64,000 bases of DNA. Origin: Bacillota bacterium. Lineage in GTDB: Bacteria > Bacillota > Clostridia > Clostridiales > Clostridiaceae. The stretch lies in contig JAUZPI010000009.1 of NCBI GenBank assembly GCA_030706015.1, positions 1-64,000 of the forward strand, in the 5' to 3' direction. The translations under genes were made by a program, and so were the position numbers. Position 1 is the stretch's first letter, and each line of letters opens with the position of its first letter. The notes under the pieces are model-generated. The model made no database searches and was not told the origin of the DNA. It saw only the letters and a list, made by a program, of their open reading frames with translations. This document shows positions 54,023-62,827 of the stretch, one piece after another.

Positions 54023-55048
54023 ATGATACATGTTGAAAACCTGACGAAATCGTTTAAAATTTATAAAAAACAGCCTGGATTAGTAGGTGCAGTAAAGGGC
54101 TTATTTTCTAATGAATCAATAATAAAAACTGCTGTAAATAATATGAGCTTTCATATTAATAAAGGCGAAATCGTAGGTTATATAGGTTCAAATGGTGCTG
54201 GCAAATCTACAACCATAAAAATGATGACAGGAATTTTAACACCAACTTCCGGTAAATGTACGGTGGATGGATTAATCCCTTACGAAAACAGACAAAAAAA
54301 TGCTAAGAACATTGGAGTTGTGTTTGGTCAAAGAACTCAGCTTTGGTGGGATCTGCCCCTAACAGAGACTTTTTCAATATTAAAAGATATTTATGAAGTA
54401 CCTGATGATAAATTCAAATCAAGAATGAAATTTTTAAATGATGTATTAGAACTATCCAGCTTTACTCAAGGAACCGTTAGAACACTTTCTTTAGGACAAA
54501 GAATGAGAGCAGATTTAGCTGCAGCACTTATTCATAATCCTAAGGTAATATACCTTGATGAACCTACTGTAGGACTAGATGTTGTTGTAAAAGAAAATAT
54601 AAGAAAAGCTATTAAAGAAATAAATAGTGAATTTAAAACAACAATCATTTTAACTACCCATGATATGAGTGATATAGAAGAATTAAGTGACAGAGTTATC
54701 ATTATTAACAATGGAGAAAAAATATATGATGATAAACTTAAGACACTTAGACAAAACTATGGATATATGAGAACAATCCAGATAGAAGTAAAAAATGAAC
54801 AGGATGCAAAAAAAATTAATGTAGCAAAAAACTTCAATTTAGATGAAGAACAAGCTAAAACTTGGATAGAAGGTCAATCCTTATTTATATCTTTTAATAG
54901 TACTGTAATAGATGCTCCAACAATTTTATCTTATGTAATGAGTAAAATACCAATTAGCGATATGACCATAAAAGAAATGCAAATTGAGGATATTATAAAG
55001 AAAATTTATAGAAATGATGGGGATAATATATCTGAAGAAGTTTCTTAA
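54023..55048 (+). CDS. ABC transporter ATP-binding protein
   Basis: 341 aa. Walker A GSNGAGKST, signature LSLGQRMRADLAAAL, Walker B VIYLDEPTVGLD and H-loop TTHDMSDIEELSDR. A C-terminal extension of ~110 residues (after about 230) is typical of the long ATPases paired with DUF990 permeases. GGAGTGATAATATG start. It powers the two upstream permeases as an exporter; the substrate is not deducible. Confidence 0.92.
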   Translation: MIHVENLTKSFKIYKKQPGLVGAVKGLFSNESIIKTAVNNMSFHINKGEIVGYIGSNGAGKSTTIKMMTGILTPTSGKCTVDGLIPYENRQKNAKNIGVVFGQRTQLWWDLPLTETFSILKDIYEVPDDKFKSRMKFLNDVLELSSFTQGTVRTLSLGQRMRADLAAALIHNPKVIYLDEPTVGLDVVVKENIRKAIKEINSEFKTTIILTTHDMSDIEELSDRVIIINNGEKIYDDKLKTLRQNYGYMRTIQIEVKNEQDAKKINVAKNFNLDEEQAKTWIEGQSLFISFNSTVIDAPTILSYVMSKIPISDMTIKEMQIEDIIKKIYRNDGDNISEEVS

Positions 55049-55174
55049 AAATTTATTTTAGTTCTATGGTTAATTTCTACTAATGCGGTAACTTTTAAAA
55101 CCTTGTTCCTTCTCTCCTTATAATAGTATAATATAGTAAACTGCATATTATATTTAAGAAAGAAGGGATATGCC

Positions 55175-55732
55175 ATGAAAATAATGATAATCACTAGCAG
55201 CCCTAATATAAATGGTTTAACTGAAGCCTGTGGTCAAACTACAAAAGCCGCTTTAAAAGAAGCTGGTGCTGAAGTAACCTATATAAGATTAAATGATTTA
55301 AAAGTTTCAAATTGTCATGCCTGCGAAAATGGCTTTGGAACATGTAGTACAAGCTATTCCTGTCAGAGACAAGATGATTTCCAAGGTTTACATTCGTTAG
55401 TTGCTGAAATGGATGCTTACTTCTTTATTACCCCTGTTTATTGGGGCGATATGAGTGAATCAGCTAAAGCCTTTTTTGACAGATTAAGAAGATGCGAAGC
55501 TTATAATAAGGGAAGAAATAACTTAGAAGGTAAGCCAGTAGTATGTATAGCCGCCGCAGGAGGTTCAGGTAATGGTCTCCTATCCTGTCTTTTTGGAATG
55601 GAAAGAATAATGATGCATTTAAGGGCTGAGAGATTTGACTTTATAGGAATAACCAATAAAACCCGGAATTACAAATTAGACTCTATCAAAGCATGTGCTG
55701 CTGAGTTAGTAAATTATATTACAAATAATTAA
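55175..55732 (+). CDS. NADPH-dependent FMN reductase / flavodoxin-family protein
   Basis: 185 aa. It starts MIITSSPNINGLTEAC, the FMN-phosphate loop of the FMN-reductase family. An FITPVYWGDMSESAKAFFDRL block follows. It also carries a Cys-rich segment NCHACENGFGTCSTSYSC typical of iron-sulfur-like flavoproteins of this subgroup. It is probably a redox enzyme; partner unknown. Confidence 0.85.
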   Translation: MKIMIITSSPNINGLTEACGQTTKAALKEAGAEVTYIRLNDLKVSNCHACENGFGTCSTSYSCQRQDDFQGLHSLVAEMDAYFFITPVYWGDMSESAKAFFDRLRRCEAYNKGRNNLEGKPVVCIAAAGGSGNGLLSCLFGMERIMMHLRAERFDFIGITNKTRNYKLDSIKACAAELVNYITNN

Positions 55733-55767
55733 AATACAGACAGGTTAATCTGTCTGTATTTTGTTTT
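55731..55767 (+). terminator. Terminator of the flavoprotein gene
   Basis: 13-bp perfect stem AAAATACAGACAG/CTGTCTGTATTTT (55731-55743 / 55750-55762), loop GTTAAT, then GTTTTT. Confidence 0.9.
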
Positions 55768-55840
55768 TAATAATCCTAATCTTAATTCTTAATAGAAGGG
55801 AGCAGCATACAAAATTAAATACTACTCCTAAATACCAGAT

Positions 55841-56311
55841 CTAATTTTTACAACCATAATCGATTAGAACAAGTTTTCCATCCAAAAATCCCCAAGAGCT
55901 TGGAGCAATTATATCATCAAAAAGAAGATTGTATTTTTTTGATAGATATCTCAAGTCTTTATAACCTTGCTTTCCTCTCCCAATCTTTGATAAATTCACA
56001 TCATCTTCACGATTCATTACATTAGTTAAAGGATATGCCCTTGGCATAACTATCATACCAGGCCTATACCATATTATGGGGCATAAATAATCCTTTAAAT
56101 TATCACTAACATCATTAAAAATATGATTTTCTAATTTACATTGAGAATATCCACTTTTGCAGGTAGCAACCTTTATTACCAATCGATTATCTAATGCATA
56201 AACAGCCCTAGATGACCCCTCTCCAATATATTTAAACTTATGGTTTATTTCATGTAAGTCCATATCGTAAATCCTATTGAATTCATCTTCAAGTGGAATC
56301 ACTTTAATCAC
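55841..56311 (-). CDS. Minimal protein-kinase-like protein
   Basis: 156 aa. YIGEGSSRAVYALDNRLVIKVA (split here as residues 28-38 and 39-49) is a kinase glycine-rich loop followed by the ATP-site Lys47. IVMPRAYPL resembles the hinge and LVLIDYG (148-153) the DFG metal site (Asp151). No HRD is seen. The catalytic-loop position reads DDIIAPSSWGF, so activity is doubtful. The protein ends right after the DYG, so most of the C-lobe is missing. It resembles minimal phage-type kinases. Alone, between convergent neighbours. Confidence 0.62.
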   Translation of the reverse strand: MIKVIPLEDEFNRIYDMDLHEINHKFKYIGEGSSRAVYALDNRLVIKVATCKSGYSQCKLENHIFNDVSDNLKDYLCPIIWYRPGMIVMPRAYPLTNVMNREDDVNLSKIGRGKQGYKDLRYLSKKYNLLFDDIIAPSSWGFLDGKLVLIDYGCKN

Positions 56312-56436
56312 CTCTGCTTTCTAACTTGTCTACAAAAACATGCTTATACTGTAAAAATATGCTACAGAGAGCACTTAGGTGATTATTTAATGCGCATTAA
56401 TGCTATAATATATAATCAAAGGGAGTGTGAGATTTT

Positions 56437-57048
56437 ATGTGCGGTAGATTCTTACTCGATTCAGATATAGAAGATATTTTGCGATCCTACAACTATGTTA
56501 CAAATTTAAATAAAGATTTAGTTATTCCTAAAGGAGAGATTTTTCCTGGCAGCCTAGTTCCCATAATAACTCAAGATAAAGAATTAAAACTATGTAAATG
56601 GGGCTTTAGTCATAGAAATTCAAAGAATCTTATTATTAATGGTAGAGCAGAAACTATCTTTGAAAAACCAACCTTTAAGAAGTCCATGCTTGATAAAAGA
56701 TGTATTATTCCTGCTAACTGCTTTTATGAGTGGAAAGGTGAAAAGGGCAAAAAAGAAAAATTTACAATTACTCTCAAAGAAAAAAAGCTTTTTTCTATGG
56801 CAGCAATATATAACAGTTTTACTAATGAACTTGGGGAAGATTTTGAAGCATTTATAATAATTACTACTGAAGCCAACGAGGATATGTCTCTTATTCACAA
56901 TAGAATGCCTGTAATTTTCCACAGGAATGCTGAACTAACTTGGCTAGATAAAGAAACTCATAATTTAAGCCAGTTAATGCATCCTTATTTTAATGGAGCT
57001 CTTAATATTACTTCTGCTGCCGCTGCAATACAAACCTCTTTATTCTAA
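56437..57048 (+). CDS. SOS-response-associated peptidase, YedK/HMCES family
   Basis: 203 aa. The invariant Met-Cys2 start MCGRF provides the catalytic Cys after Met removal. Further conserved residues: Asn in INGRAET, Glu in CFYEWKG and His in LIHNRMPVI. HMCES/YedK crosslinks to abasic sites in single-stranded DNA to protect them. AAAGGGAGTGTGAG precedes the ATG. No LexA box was identified upstream by eye. Confidence 0.92.
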   Translation: MCGRFLLDSDIEDILRSYNYVTNLNKDLVIPKGEIFPGSLVPIITQDKELKLCKWGFSHRNSKNLIINGRAETIFEKPTFKKSMLDKRCIIPANCFYEWKGEKGKKEKFTITLKEKKLFSMAAIYNSFTNELGEDFEAFIIITTEANEDMSLIHNRMPVIFHRNAELTWLDKETHNLSQLMHPYFNGALNITSAAAAIQTSLF

Positions 57049-57059
57049 GAGTAAAAGTG

Positions 57060-57105
57060 GCTGTTGCCATGCCTTCATATAGAATAACGAAGGCATGGCA
57101 ACAGC
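57060..57105. terminator. 17-bp GC-rich inverted repeat between convergent genes
   Basis: GCTGTTGCCATGCCTTC (57060-57076) and GAAGGCATGGCAACAGC (57089-57105) pair perfectly around a 12-nt loop. The plus side runs into TCTCTAAA and the minus side into CACTTTTACTC, so T runs are weak. A bidirectional terminator is the simple reading. Its GC content exceeds its surroundings. Confidence 0.5.
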
Positions 57106-57133
57106 TCTCTAAACTACTGAATGAAGTAATTTG

Positions 57134-58393
57134 TTAATCTTTTTTCATGAAAAACTGATGCATTTTTTCGCATATTGACGATTTTGGCTTTAAATTTGTT
57201 ATTTTTACAAGTTTATAATTGTTATTTTGGAGTGCTTCAATAATTCTATGCAAATTCGAATTATTGGAGTAGCTAAAGGTAGGATAGCCATCTTCCCCAA
57301 TACCCAAAGTAATGTATTTAAATTCTCTAAAGGGATGATAAAATAGACTAGCTAGAACCTCATCTCCTATACTATTTATTTTACTTATCATATCATCAAC
57401 TCCATCATTTTCTCCCACATACCCTAAAGGAGTTGGCACATATATCGTTCTCTTGTTTCGCGGACTTCTGATTACCTTATCGCTCCATATTCCAGTAAAA
57501 GGTTCATACATATATTTAAAATATTGTTCCATTATACTTTGCTGAAAACTATTAGAAGCATAATGTGGGCTTTCAAAAAATTTATATTCTAATCCTAATG
57601 CCCTAGCAGTATTTATGGAACGTTTTATCCTATCTCGAATACTCTCCTCATCATTATTTGTATTATCATCGAATTCTGTTCCGTCGCCAGAAATTTCATT
57701 ACCAAACTGATGCGTATAACCATGAAGGCCAATAATTCCATTTTTACTTAATGCATAGTCTAAAGTAAATAAGAAGTCTGCATTGAAAATACTATAATCT
57801 CTCACAATATCATTATCAATATGTTCCATGGGATTCATAAACCTCGGAATCCACGCAATATGAAAAGGAATCCCTTTACAGTATAAATAATCAATCATTA
57901 TTCTAAATTTCTCTAAACATTTTGCATCATCGTACGGATTTCCTAAAGTAAAATCCTCAAATCTAATAAGTGCCTTTTTTCTTTTTATGATTAGTTCTCT
58001 TTTTTCTATCTTTTCTCTTCTCATAAATAACTTTATGGTACTGTTTTTATAATTCCATCGAATCTTCATGCTAAATATATTTACAATATCAATAATTGAT
58101 AAATACCATTGATTTTTTATAATAATGGATTTGTATTTTTTGCTGTTTAAATTAATCACTAATCTTTGCCCATCTATGTTTATTAAGGCTTTATTAATAA
58201 ACATATGAATTGTTCCCTTTAACATTTCTACTACTTGCTTTAGAGGTATTATATATCTATTTCCAATTCGAAAAATGCTGCAGTCTTTAAGCAACCTCCC
58301 TTCAAAATAAATATTAATATTGTTCACTTCAACCCGTTTTAATGCATCTCCAGCTTCATTTAAACCGAAACGCTTTTTAATGACTTCACCCAT
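57134..58393 (-). CDS. DUF2334 polysaccharide-deacetylase-like protein with copper-amine-oxidase-like N-domain
   Basis: 419 aa. Residues about 20-130 resemble the copper-amine-oxidase N-terminal-like domain (FRIGNRYIIPLKQVVEMLKG). From about 145 a NodB-like/DUF2334 barrel has LIRFEDF, FHIAWIPRF, GLHGYTHQF (His pair), FESPHYA and FYHPFRE, giving Asp/His-type metal ligands. No signal peptide or anchor is visible, which is odd for a surface-polysaccharide enzyme. Substrate unknown. Confidence 0.75.
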   Translation of the reverse strand: MGEVIKKRFGLNEAGDALKRVEVNNINIYFEGRLLKDCSIFRIGNRYIIPLKQVVEMLKGTIHMFINKALINIDGQRLVINLNSKKYKSIIIKNQWYLSIIDIVNIFSMKIRWNYKNSTIKLFMRREKIEKRELIIKRKKALIRFEDFTLGNPYDDAKCLEKFRIMIDYLYCKGIPFHIAWIPRFMNPMEHIDNDIVRDYSIFNADFLFTLDYALSKNGIIGLHGYTHQFGNEISGDGTEFDDNTNNDEESIRDRIKRSINTARALGLEYKFFESPHYASNSFQQSIMEQYFKYMYEPFTGIWSDKVIRSPRNKRTIYVPTPLGYVGENDGVDDMISKINSIGDEVLASLFYHPFREFKYITLGIGEDGYPTFSYSNNSNLHRIIEALQNNNYKLVKITNLKPKSSICEKMHQFFMKKD

Positions 58394-58582
58394 ATTTAAC
58401 CACCAAGATATTATTATTCATTATATTATATGTAACACTTAATCATTGTCTAACAAAATATGAAGTATAGTTTTCTCTTGTATTCATATAATAATTTTTG
58501 TCTGGATTCAGTGTAACTCTTATTAATTTTATAAAAATATTTAGACCTGATAAAACAAAGTTAATTGGATTGGAGAGATAAT

Positions 58583-59275
58583 ATGAAACAATCTTCCTTA
58601 GTTATCTCAATAACATTGGTTCTAATGTTATACCTACTATCATACTCAAGTTCAGCCAAAGCAGTATCGTTTGATTATAAGGATACTACAATTAAATATA
58701 ATATTTTAGTTGATTTAAACGATAGTAAATTGTTTCTCATTGAAATTAAAACTAATAAAATAGTAAAAACCTATCCTGTAGCTGGAGGAAAGCCATCCAC
58801 TCCTTCTCCCCTAGGAACCTGGAAAATTATAGGCAAAGCTAAATGGGATAAAGGATTTGGCACCAGATGGATGAGACTAAATGTACCCTGGGGACAATAC
58901 GGAATACATGGTACAAATAAACCTCTAACTATTGGAGGTTCATCATCACTTGGCTGTATTCGAATGTATAATAACAATGTTGAGGAACTTTTTGAGTATG
59001 TGCCTATGGGTACAACAGTAGTAATTTACGGTGGACCCTATGGATTATTTACAAATGAATTTAGAAAATTAACACCTGGAGATACAGGTGCAGATGTATT
59101 TGAAGTGCAAAGACAGTTGAACTTTAGAGGCTACTACAACGAAACCCTAGATGGAATATATAGTGATACGTTAAAGAAGGCTGTAATAAAATATAGAAAG
59201 GATAATAAACTAACTATTACCCATGACATCGACAAGGAATTTTATAACTCTTTAAATATCTTACCCTTCGAATAA
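58583..59275 (+). CDS. L,D-transpeptidase (YkuD) with peptidoglycan-binding domain
   Basis: 230 aa from the ATG at 58583, 5-6 nt after GGAGAG. A TTG six codons upstream precedes the SD. Signal peptide (about 1-26, SSAKA end). The YkuD domain has YGIHGTNKP and SSSLGCIRMYN, i.e. HxT and SxGCxR with the catalytic Cys. C-terminal PG_binding_1 starts about 170 (GADVFEVQRQLNFRGYY). It forms 3-3 crosslinks or attaches proteins to peptidoglycan, in the vegetative wall or spore cortex. Confidence 0.92.
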   Translation: MKQSSLVISITLVLMLYLLSYSSSAKAVSFDYKDTTIKYNILVDLNDSKLFLIEIKTNKIVKTYPVAGGKPSTPSPLGTWKIIGKAKWDKGFGTRWMRLNVPWGQYGIHGTNKPLTIGGSSSLGCIRMYNNNVEELFEYVPMGTTVVIYGGPYGLFTNEFRKLTPGDTGADVFEVQRQLNFRGYYNETLDGIYSDTLKKAVIKYRKDNKLTITHDIDKEFYNSLNILPFE

Positions 59276-59438
59276 AAATTATACTACAGTTTTCATAGAT
59301 ACTGTATGCAGTGCTTAAACACTATACAATATGTTACACCTAACAACATATTATGTTAAATCTGCGTAAATACCATTTTATAACTTCGATGTAATTGGTA
59401 TAATAAAATTGTCAAATAATTAAGAAAGAAGGGATTTT

Positions 59439-59660
59439 ATGAATAGCAATAAAATAAAAGCCTTTGAGTCCGGTTTAATTAATGCTGGAAGATCTAATCT
59501 AGATAGCTTCCAGTTCGGTAAAAAAACCTATCCAGTTAAAGCATTTGACAATTTTGTTCAGACACTAATTGATGAAAGAATTCTTTTTAGAATTTCTATG
59601 GATGAAAAGGATAACATAGGTAAAATAAACTATGATTACTTACCTCTTGGTGATAACTAA
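59439..59660 (+). CDS. Small hypothetical protein, 73 aa
   Basis: AAGAAGGGATTTT precedes the ATG. It is soluble (KIKAFESGLINAGRSNLDSF, then KAFDNFVQTLIDERILFRI). No family recognised. A TATAAT lies 40 bp upstream and a solid terminator follows, so it is a monocistronic gene. Confidence 0.6.
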   Translation: MNSNKIKAFESGLINAGRSNLDSFQFGKKTYPVKAFDNFVQTLIDERILFRISMDEKDNIGKINYDYLPLGDN

Positions 59661-59695
59661 TTAAAACAAAATATTTTGCATAAAGAATGTGGAAA

Positions 59696-59745
59696 GTAAA
59701 AGTACACCTGTATAAATTAATAATACAGCTGTACTTTTACTTTTT
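59696..59745 (+). terminator. Terminator of the 73-aa gene
   Basis: 17-bp stem with one C-C mismatch (GTAAAAGTACA and CTGTAT pairing with ATACAG and TGTACTTTTAC), ending in TTTTT. Confidence 0.85.
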
Positions 59746-59892
59746 CAATTTATATAAGTATAAACAAATGTTTATCTGCCTCATATAATACACTAAGGCG
59801 GTTAATAATTATTATTTACATCCGCTGTTACTAAGTTTAGACTCTTTGATTTCCATAAGATAAAAAATTTATAAATATGGGGGGGAAACAAT

Positions 59893-60255
59893 TTGGAAAG
59901 ATTATATGATAAGCATAATTCAGTTTGCGGCTTTTATAATCAAAATACAATTTACGATAAAAAGAAAAATGTAGCTGGTTATATAAATGGTTCAATGATT
60001 TATGATAAACACAGAAATTTCATCGGATTTACAGATGGAAATGCAGTTTATAATAGAAATATGATGCCTGTAGGCTATCTTAACGGATGGACTGTGCTGG
60101 ACCATCGCAGAAATAAAGTTGGACATGTGCATAGTACTTTTGGCTCATTACTGGCTGCTGCTGGACTTATCTTACTATTAGGAGGCCTTGGTGGTTTCGG
60201 TTGCGGCGGATTTGGTTGCGGATTTGGCCCATTTGGTTTTGGTGGTTTCTTCTAG
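59893..60255 (+). CDS. 4-fold beta-flower-type repeat protein with Gly-rich C-terminus
   Basis: 120 aa from TTG at 59893, 7 nt after GGGGGGG; an upstream ATG is out of frame. Residues 1-80 are four ~19-residue repeats built on YDK...G(F/Y)..G..(I/V)YD, for example YDKKKNVAGYING and YDKHRNFIGFTDG. A short hydrophobic segment (LLAAAGLILLLGG) is followed by a Gly/Phe/Cys-rich tail (GGFGCGGFGCGFG). The repeats suggest a beta-flower fold and the tail suggests membrane or self-association. Role unknown. Confidence 0.7.
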   Translation: MERLYDKHNSVCGFYNQNTIYDKKKNVAGYINGSMIYDKHRNFIGFTDGNAVYNRNMMPVGYLNGWTVLDHRRNKVGHVHSTFGSLLAAAGLILLLGGLGGFGCGGFGCGFGPFGFGGFF

Positions 60256-60295
60256 AGAGTTTTAATTCAATCCTTGACTACATGTCAGTAAATAA

Positions 60296-60324
60296 GGCAT
60301 CCTAAATTATTTGGGATGTCTTTT
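60296..60324 (+). terminator. Terminator of the repeat-protein gene
   Basis: GGCATCCTAAAT pairs with ATTTGGGATGTC (two G-U pairs) and is followed by TTTTAT. Confidence 0.75.
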
Positions 60325-60332
60325 ATAATTGA

Positions 60333-60560
60333 ATGCTTATTGGACTAGCATTACCTTTATTAAAAAAGTCCAATACACATGTAATAGTATTTATAATTGC
60401 GGCAGTTATTAATTCCATTTTTAAATATACCCTGACTTTTAAAGGCATTCTGGGCGGATTGGGTATAATAATTGCCGCTTTAACAGCTTCAATTACCTGC
60501 GTTTTATTACACATAAAAAGTAGTAAACTAATCATTACCATTCCAATCAATTTGGGCTAA
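60333..60560 (+). pseudogene. AzlC-family gene relic (C-terminal fragment)
   Basis: The frame reads MLIGLALPLLKKSN, then IIAAVINSIFKYTL and GGLGIIIAALTASITCVLL. This is the hydrophobic pattern of the C-terminal end of AzlC-type amino-acid exporters, which normally exceed 220 aa. No SD precedes the first ATG, and a terminator lies immediately upstream. The 3' end overlaps the stop of the minus-strand protease gene. Family assignment is by recalled pattern, not alignment. Confidence 0.45.
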
Positions 60561-61511
60561 TTTAGTACATCTCATGTTACCAAAATCAAGCTTAGTAAGC
60601 TTGTGTGAAATATCACGTATGTGCTCTATAGATCTTGCAAAGGCTATATCTCCATAGCCTTTGGCTATAGCAGTATTTATACCTACTACCTCACCTTTTA
60701 TATTAAATAAAGGTCCTCCACTATTGCCTGGAGCTAATGGTAAACTGCACTGCAGTGTGACTACTCCATTATCTCCTTCCCACCTATTTACGTACATTCC
60801 TACAGTTACTGTATTATATAGTCCTAATGGACTACCTATAGCCATAACTGGATCTGCTTTCTCCAATTTTGAAGGATCTCCAAATTTAACACTTTCACCA
60901 ATTTGATTTTTTAATTTCAATACTGCCACATCTACCATACTAGAAGCAGAAATAACGCCATCAATCTCATATACCTTACCATCTATAGTACGCACTTGGC
61001 CATCACTGCCATTATTTATCACGTGGAAATTGGTAACAACTACACCAGGCTTTATAAAAAAACCAGATCCTTGACTCTTTCCACTTCCTGTTGAAATTAT
61101 TATGGCTACAGTTTTGGCATCATTGTCTTTTAGAATTGCCTTTATTGTAGCAGTATCCATATTCTCAACCTTAGAATGGTCTTTTCTCAAGCTACATGGA
61201 ATATATTTATCAACGTCTCTTTTGGAAGAAAATTTTTCTAGTTCTCTTATATTATTGGTACACCTATAGCTATCAATAAAGTTCGCATAGTTATAGCTAC
61301 AATTCTTTATAGAATTTTCATTTTTGTTACTTATACATATTTTTTCATATATATTTAACCCTAAATCCTCACTTTTAATGAAAGCTGCCTTAGATATATG
61401 ATTTGTGTCAAATACTATATTTAATCCTCTTAGTTCACTAGAACAACCACTTAACAATGAGGCTATCATTATATATATTAGAATTATTCTTATAATTTTA
61501 TTGCACTTCAA
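60528..61511 (-). CDS. Trypsin-like serine protease lipoprotein (S1C/DegP-like, no PDZ)
   Basis: 327 aa, TTG start (61511) 9 nt after AGGAG. Lipobox SLLSGCSS (Cys about 23) marks it as a lipoprotein. The protease domain runs from about 120 to the end, with catalytic His in VTNFHVIN, Asp in VDVAVLKL and Ser in PGNSGGPLF. The oxyanion-area block GSPLGLYNTVTVG is also present. There is no PDZ domain, unlike HtrA/DegP. The ~100 residues before it are unassigned and hold several Cys. Substrate unknown. Confidence 0.87.
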   Translation of the reverse strand: MKCNKIIRIILIYIMIASLLSGCSSELRGLNIVFDTNHISKAAFIKSEDLGLNIYEKICISNKNENSIKNCSYNYANFIDSYRCTNNIRELEKFSSKRDVDKYIPCSLRKDHSKVENMDTATIKAILKDNDAKTVAIIISTGSGKSQGSGFFIKPGVVVTNFHVINNGSDGQVRTIDGKVYEIDGVISASSMVDVAVLKLKNQIGESVKFGDPSKLEKADPVMAIGSPLGLYNTVTVGMYVNRWEGDNGVVTLQCSLPLAPGNSGGPLFNIKGEVVGINTAIAKGYGDIAFARSIEHIRDISHKLTKLDFGNMRCTKLAQIDWNGND

Positions 61512-61601
61512 AATAATCAGCTCCTTTTATCTTAGCATAAGTATGTATTCAATAATTATTCATTCTTAGAATAAACTTATGCTGAATAAAAGTTATATAA
61601 A

Positions 61602-62342
61602 CTAAACTCCTCTTGCCTCTGGATTCCATATAAACTTATGAATTTGGAGAGATAATCTAACAAGTATATCATTATCCAGAAAGAATTGATTTTCCCTTAT
61701 CATAAAATTTACGATTTCTTCAGATTTGTATCTATCAAATACTGGGGAAAAATTAACAACAATATTTCTATCAGATATTATTTCTTTATATTTTTTTATA
61801 ATATCCATAGCAAAATTAATATCCTCATCACTTCCAACTATAAATTTGATTTCATCCCCCTGCTTAAGCTCTAAAGAGTTTTTATGCATAATATCCTTTT
61901 TATCCATTTGAGAAGAGGGACATTTAACGTCCACTGCATAACTAATTTTTTCTCTCCTTGCATTAAACAATTCTAATTCTTTTTGTGTATAAAAACTGGT
62001 ACTTCCATTAGTTTCTATCCTTATATTATAACCTTTGCTAGCTAAATATAATGGAAGATATCTCTTTTGTTTATTTTCTTCTAGTGGTTCACCACCTGTA
62101 ATTATTATTTTTTTACAGCCTAGTTCTTCTATCCTTTTAAGTATTTCTTCTGGTAATAAATACTCATTTTCATTACTTTTCTCATTATAACTATACTTTG
62201 TGTCACAATAACTGCATCTTAAATTGCACCCTGCACATCTAATAAAGGTTACTACTTCGCCAGCTGATATTCCCTCTCCTGATATACTTGTAAATATCTC
62301 AACTACTGGTAATCTCGTTCCATAAAATCTACTTAAATCCAC
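61602..62342 (-). CDS. queE: 7-carboxy-7-deazaguanine synthase QueE
   Basis: 246 aa radical SAM enzyme converting 6-carboxy-5,6,7,8-tetrahydropterin to 7-carboxy-7-deazaguanine for queuosine. The SAM cluster motif is CNLRCSYC (Cys-x3-Cys-x2-Cys). TGGEPLEENK is the SAM-binding glycine motif. The ATG overlaps the queD stop by 1 bp, implying translational coupling. queC and queF are not in the window. Confidence 0.93.
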   Translation of the reverse strand: MDLSRFYGTRLPVVEIFTSISGEGISAGEVVTFIRCAGCNLRCSYCDTKYSYNEKSNENEYLLPEEILKRIEELGCKKIIITGGEPLEENKQKRYLPLYLASKGYNIRIETNGSTSFYTQKELELFNARREKISYAVDVKCPSSQMDKKDIMHKNSLELKQGDEIKFIVGSDEDINFAMDIIKKYKEIISDRNIVVNFSPVFDRYKSEEIVNFMIRENQFFLDNDILVRLSLQIHKFIWNPEARGV

Positions 62343-62800
62343 TAATATTCCCCCCTTATCTCAGCAAAACTAGTTTCTGTTTCCCAAAGTTTTATGCTTA
62401 ATAATTTTATATTATATTTCATAAATTCAGTCATCAGCCTATTATAGAAATCAAACACCATTTCTTCAGCTGTTGGTCTATATTGTACACCCACTACTTT
62501 TCTTCCGCTGTCCATTAATAACTGTGCTATTTGATATTCTATTTTATCAGGAGACTTATCCCAGTATACAAAACTATGATCTAAAGGATTTACAATCTCT
62601 TTTTTTACAATTTCTTTTAAGTCCTTAAAATCTATAATCATGCCATTATTCAGATTATCATTCATTCCACTATCAGCTGATCCAACTTCCACCTGCATTT
62701 TGTATGAATGACCATGCAAATTTTTACACAGACCTTCATGTCCTGCAAGCATATGTGCCATATCCCATGTGAACTCCTTTGTAATTGATACCTTATTCAT
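62342..62800 (-). CDS. queD: 6-carboxy-5,6,7,8-tetrahydropterin synthase QueD
   Basis: 152 aa, PTPS fold. Zn ligands His16, His29 and His31 are in HMLAGHEG and KNLHGHSY. The catalytic Cys25 is in GLCKNLHGH, and LDHSFVYWD and RPTAEEMV are family blocks. It converts dihydroneopterin triphosphate to 6-carboxytetrahydropterin. GAAGGAGATGAG precedes the ATG. Its leader holds a terminator and a preQ1-I-type element, consistent with feedback control of the queuosine branch. Confidence 0.93.
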   Translation of the reverse strand: MNKVSITKEFTWDMAHMLAGHEGLCKNLHGHSYKMQVEVGSADSGMNDNLNNGMIIDFKDLKEIVKKEIVNPLDHSFVYWDKSPDKIEYQIAQLLMDSGRKVVGVQYRPTAEEMVFDFYNRLMTEFMKYNIKLLSIKLWETETSFAEIRGEY

Positions 62801-62827
62801 ACTTTTCTCATCTCCTTCGTTTCACGC

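Noticed and set aside
60323..60550. 75-codon minus-strand ORF across the AzlC relic
   Set aside because: It is antisense to the relic frame, has no SD and no family, and is not conserved-looking.
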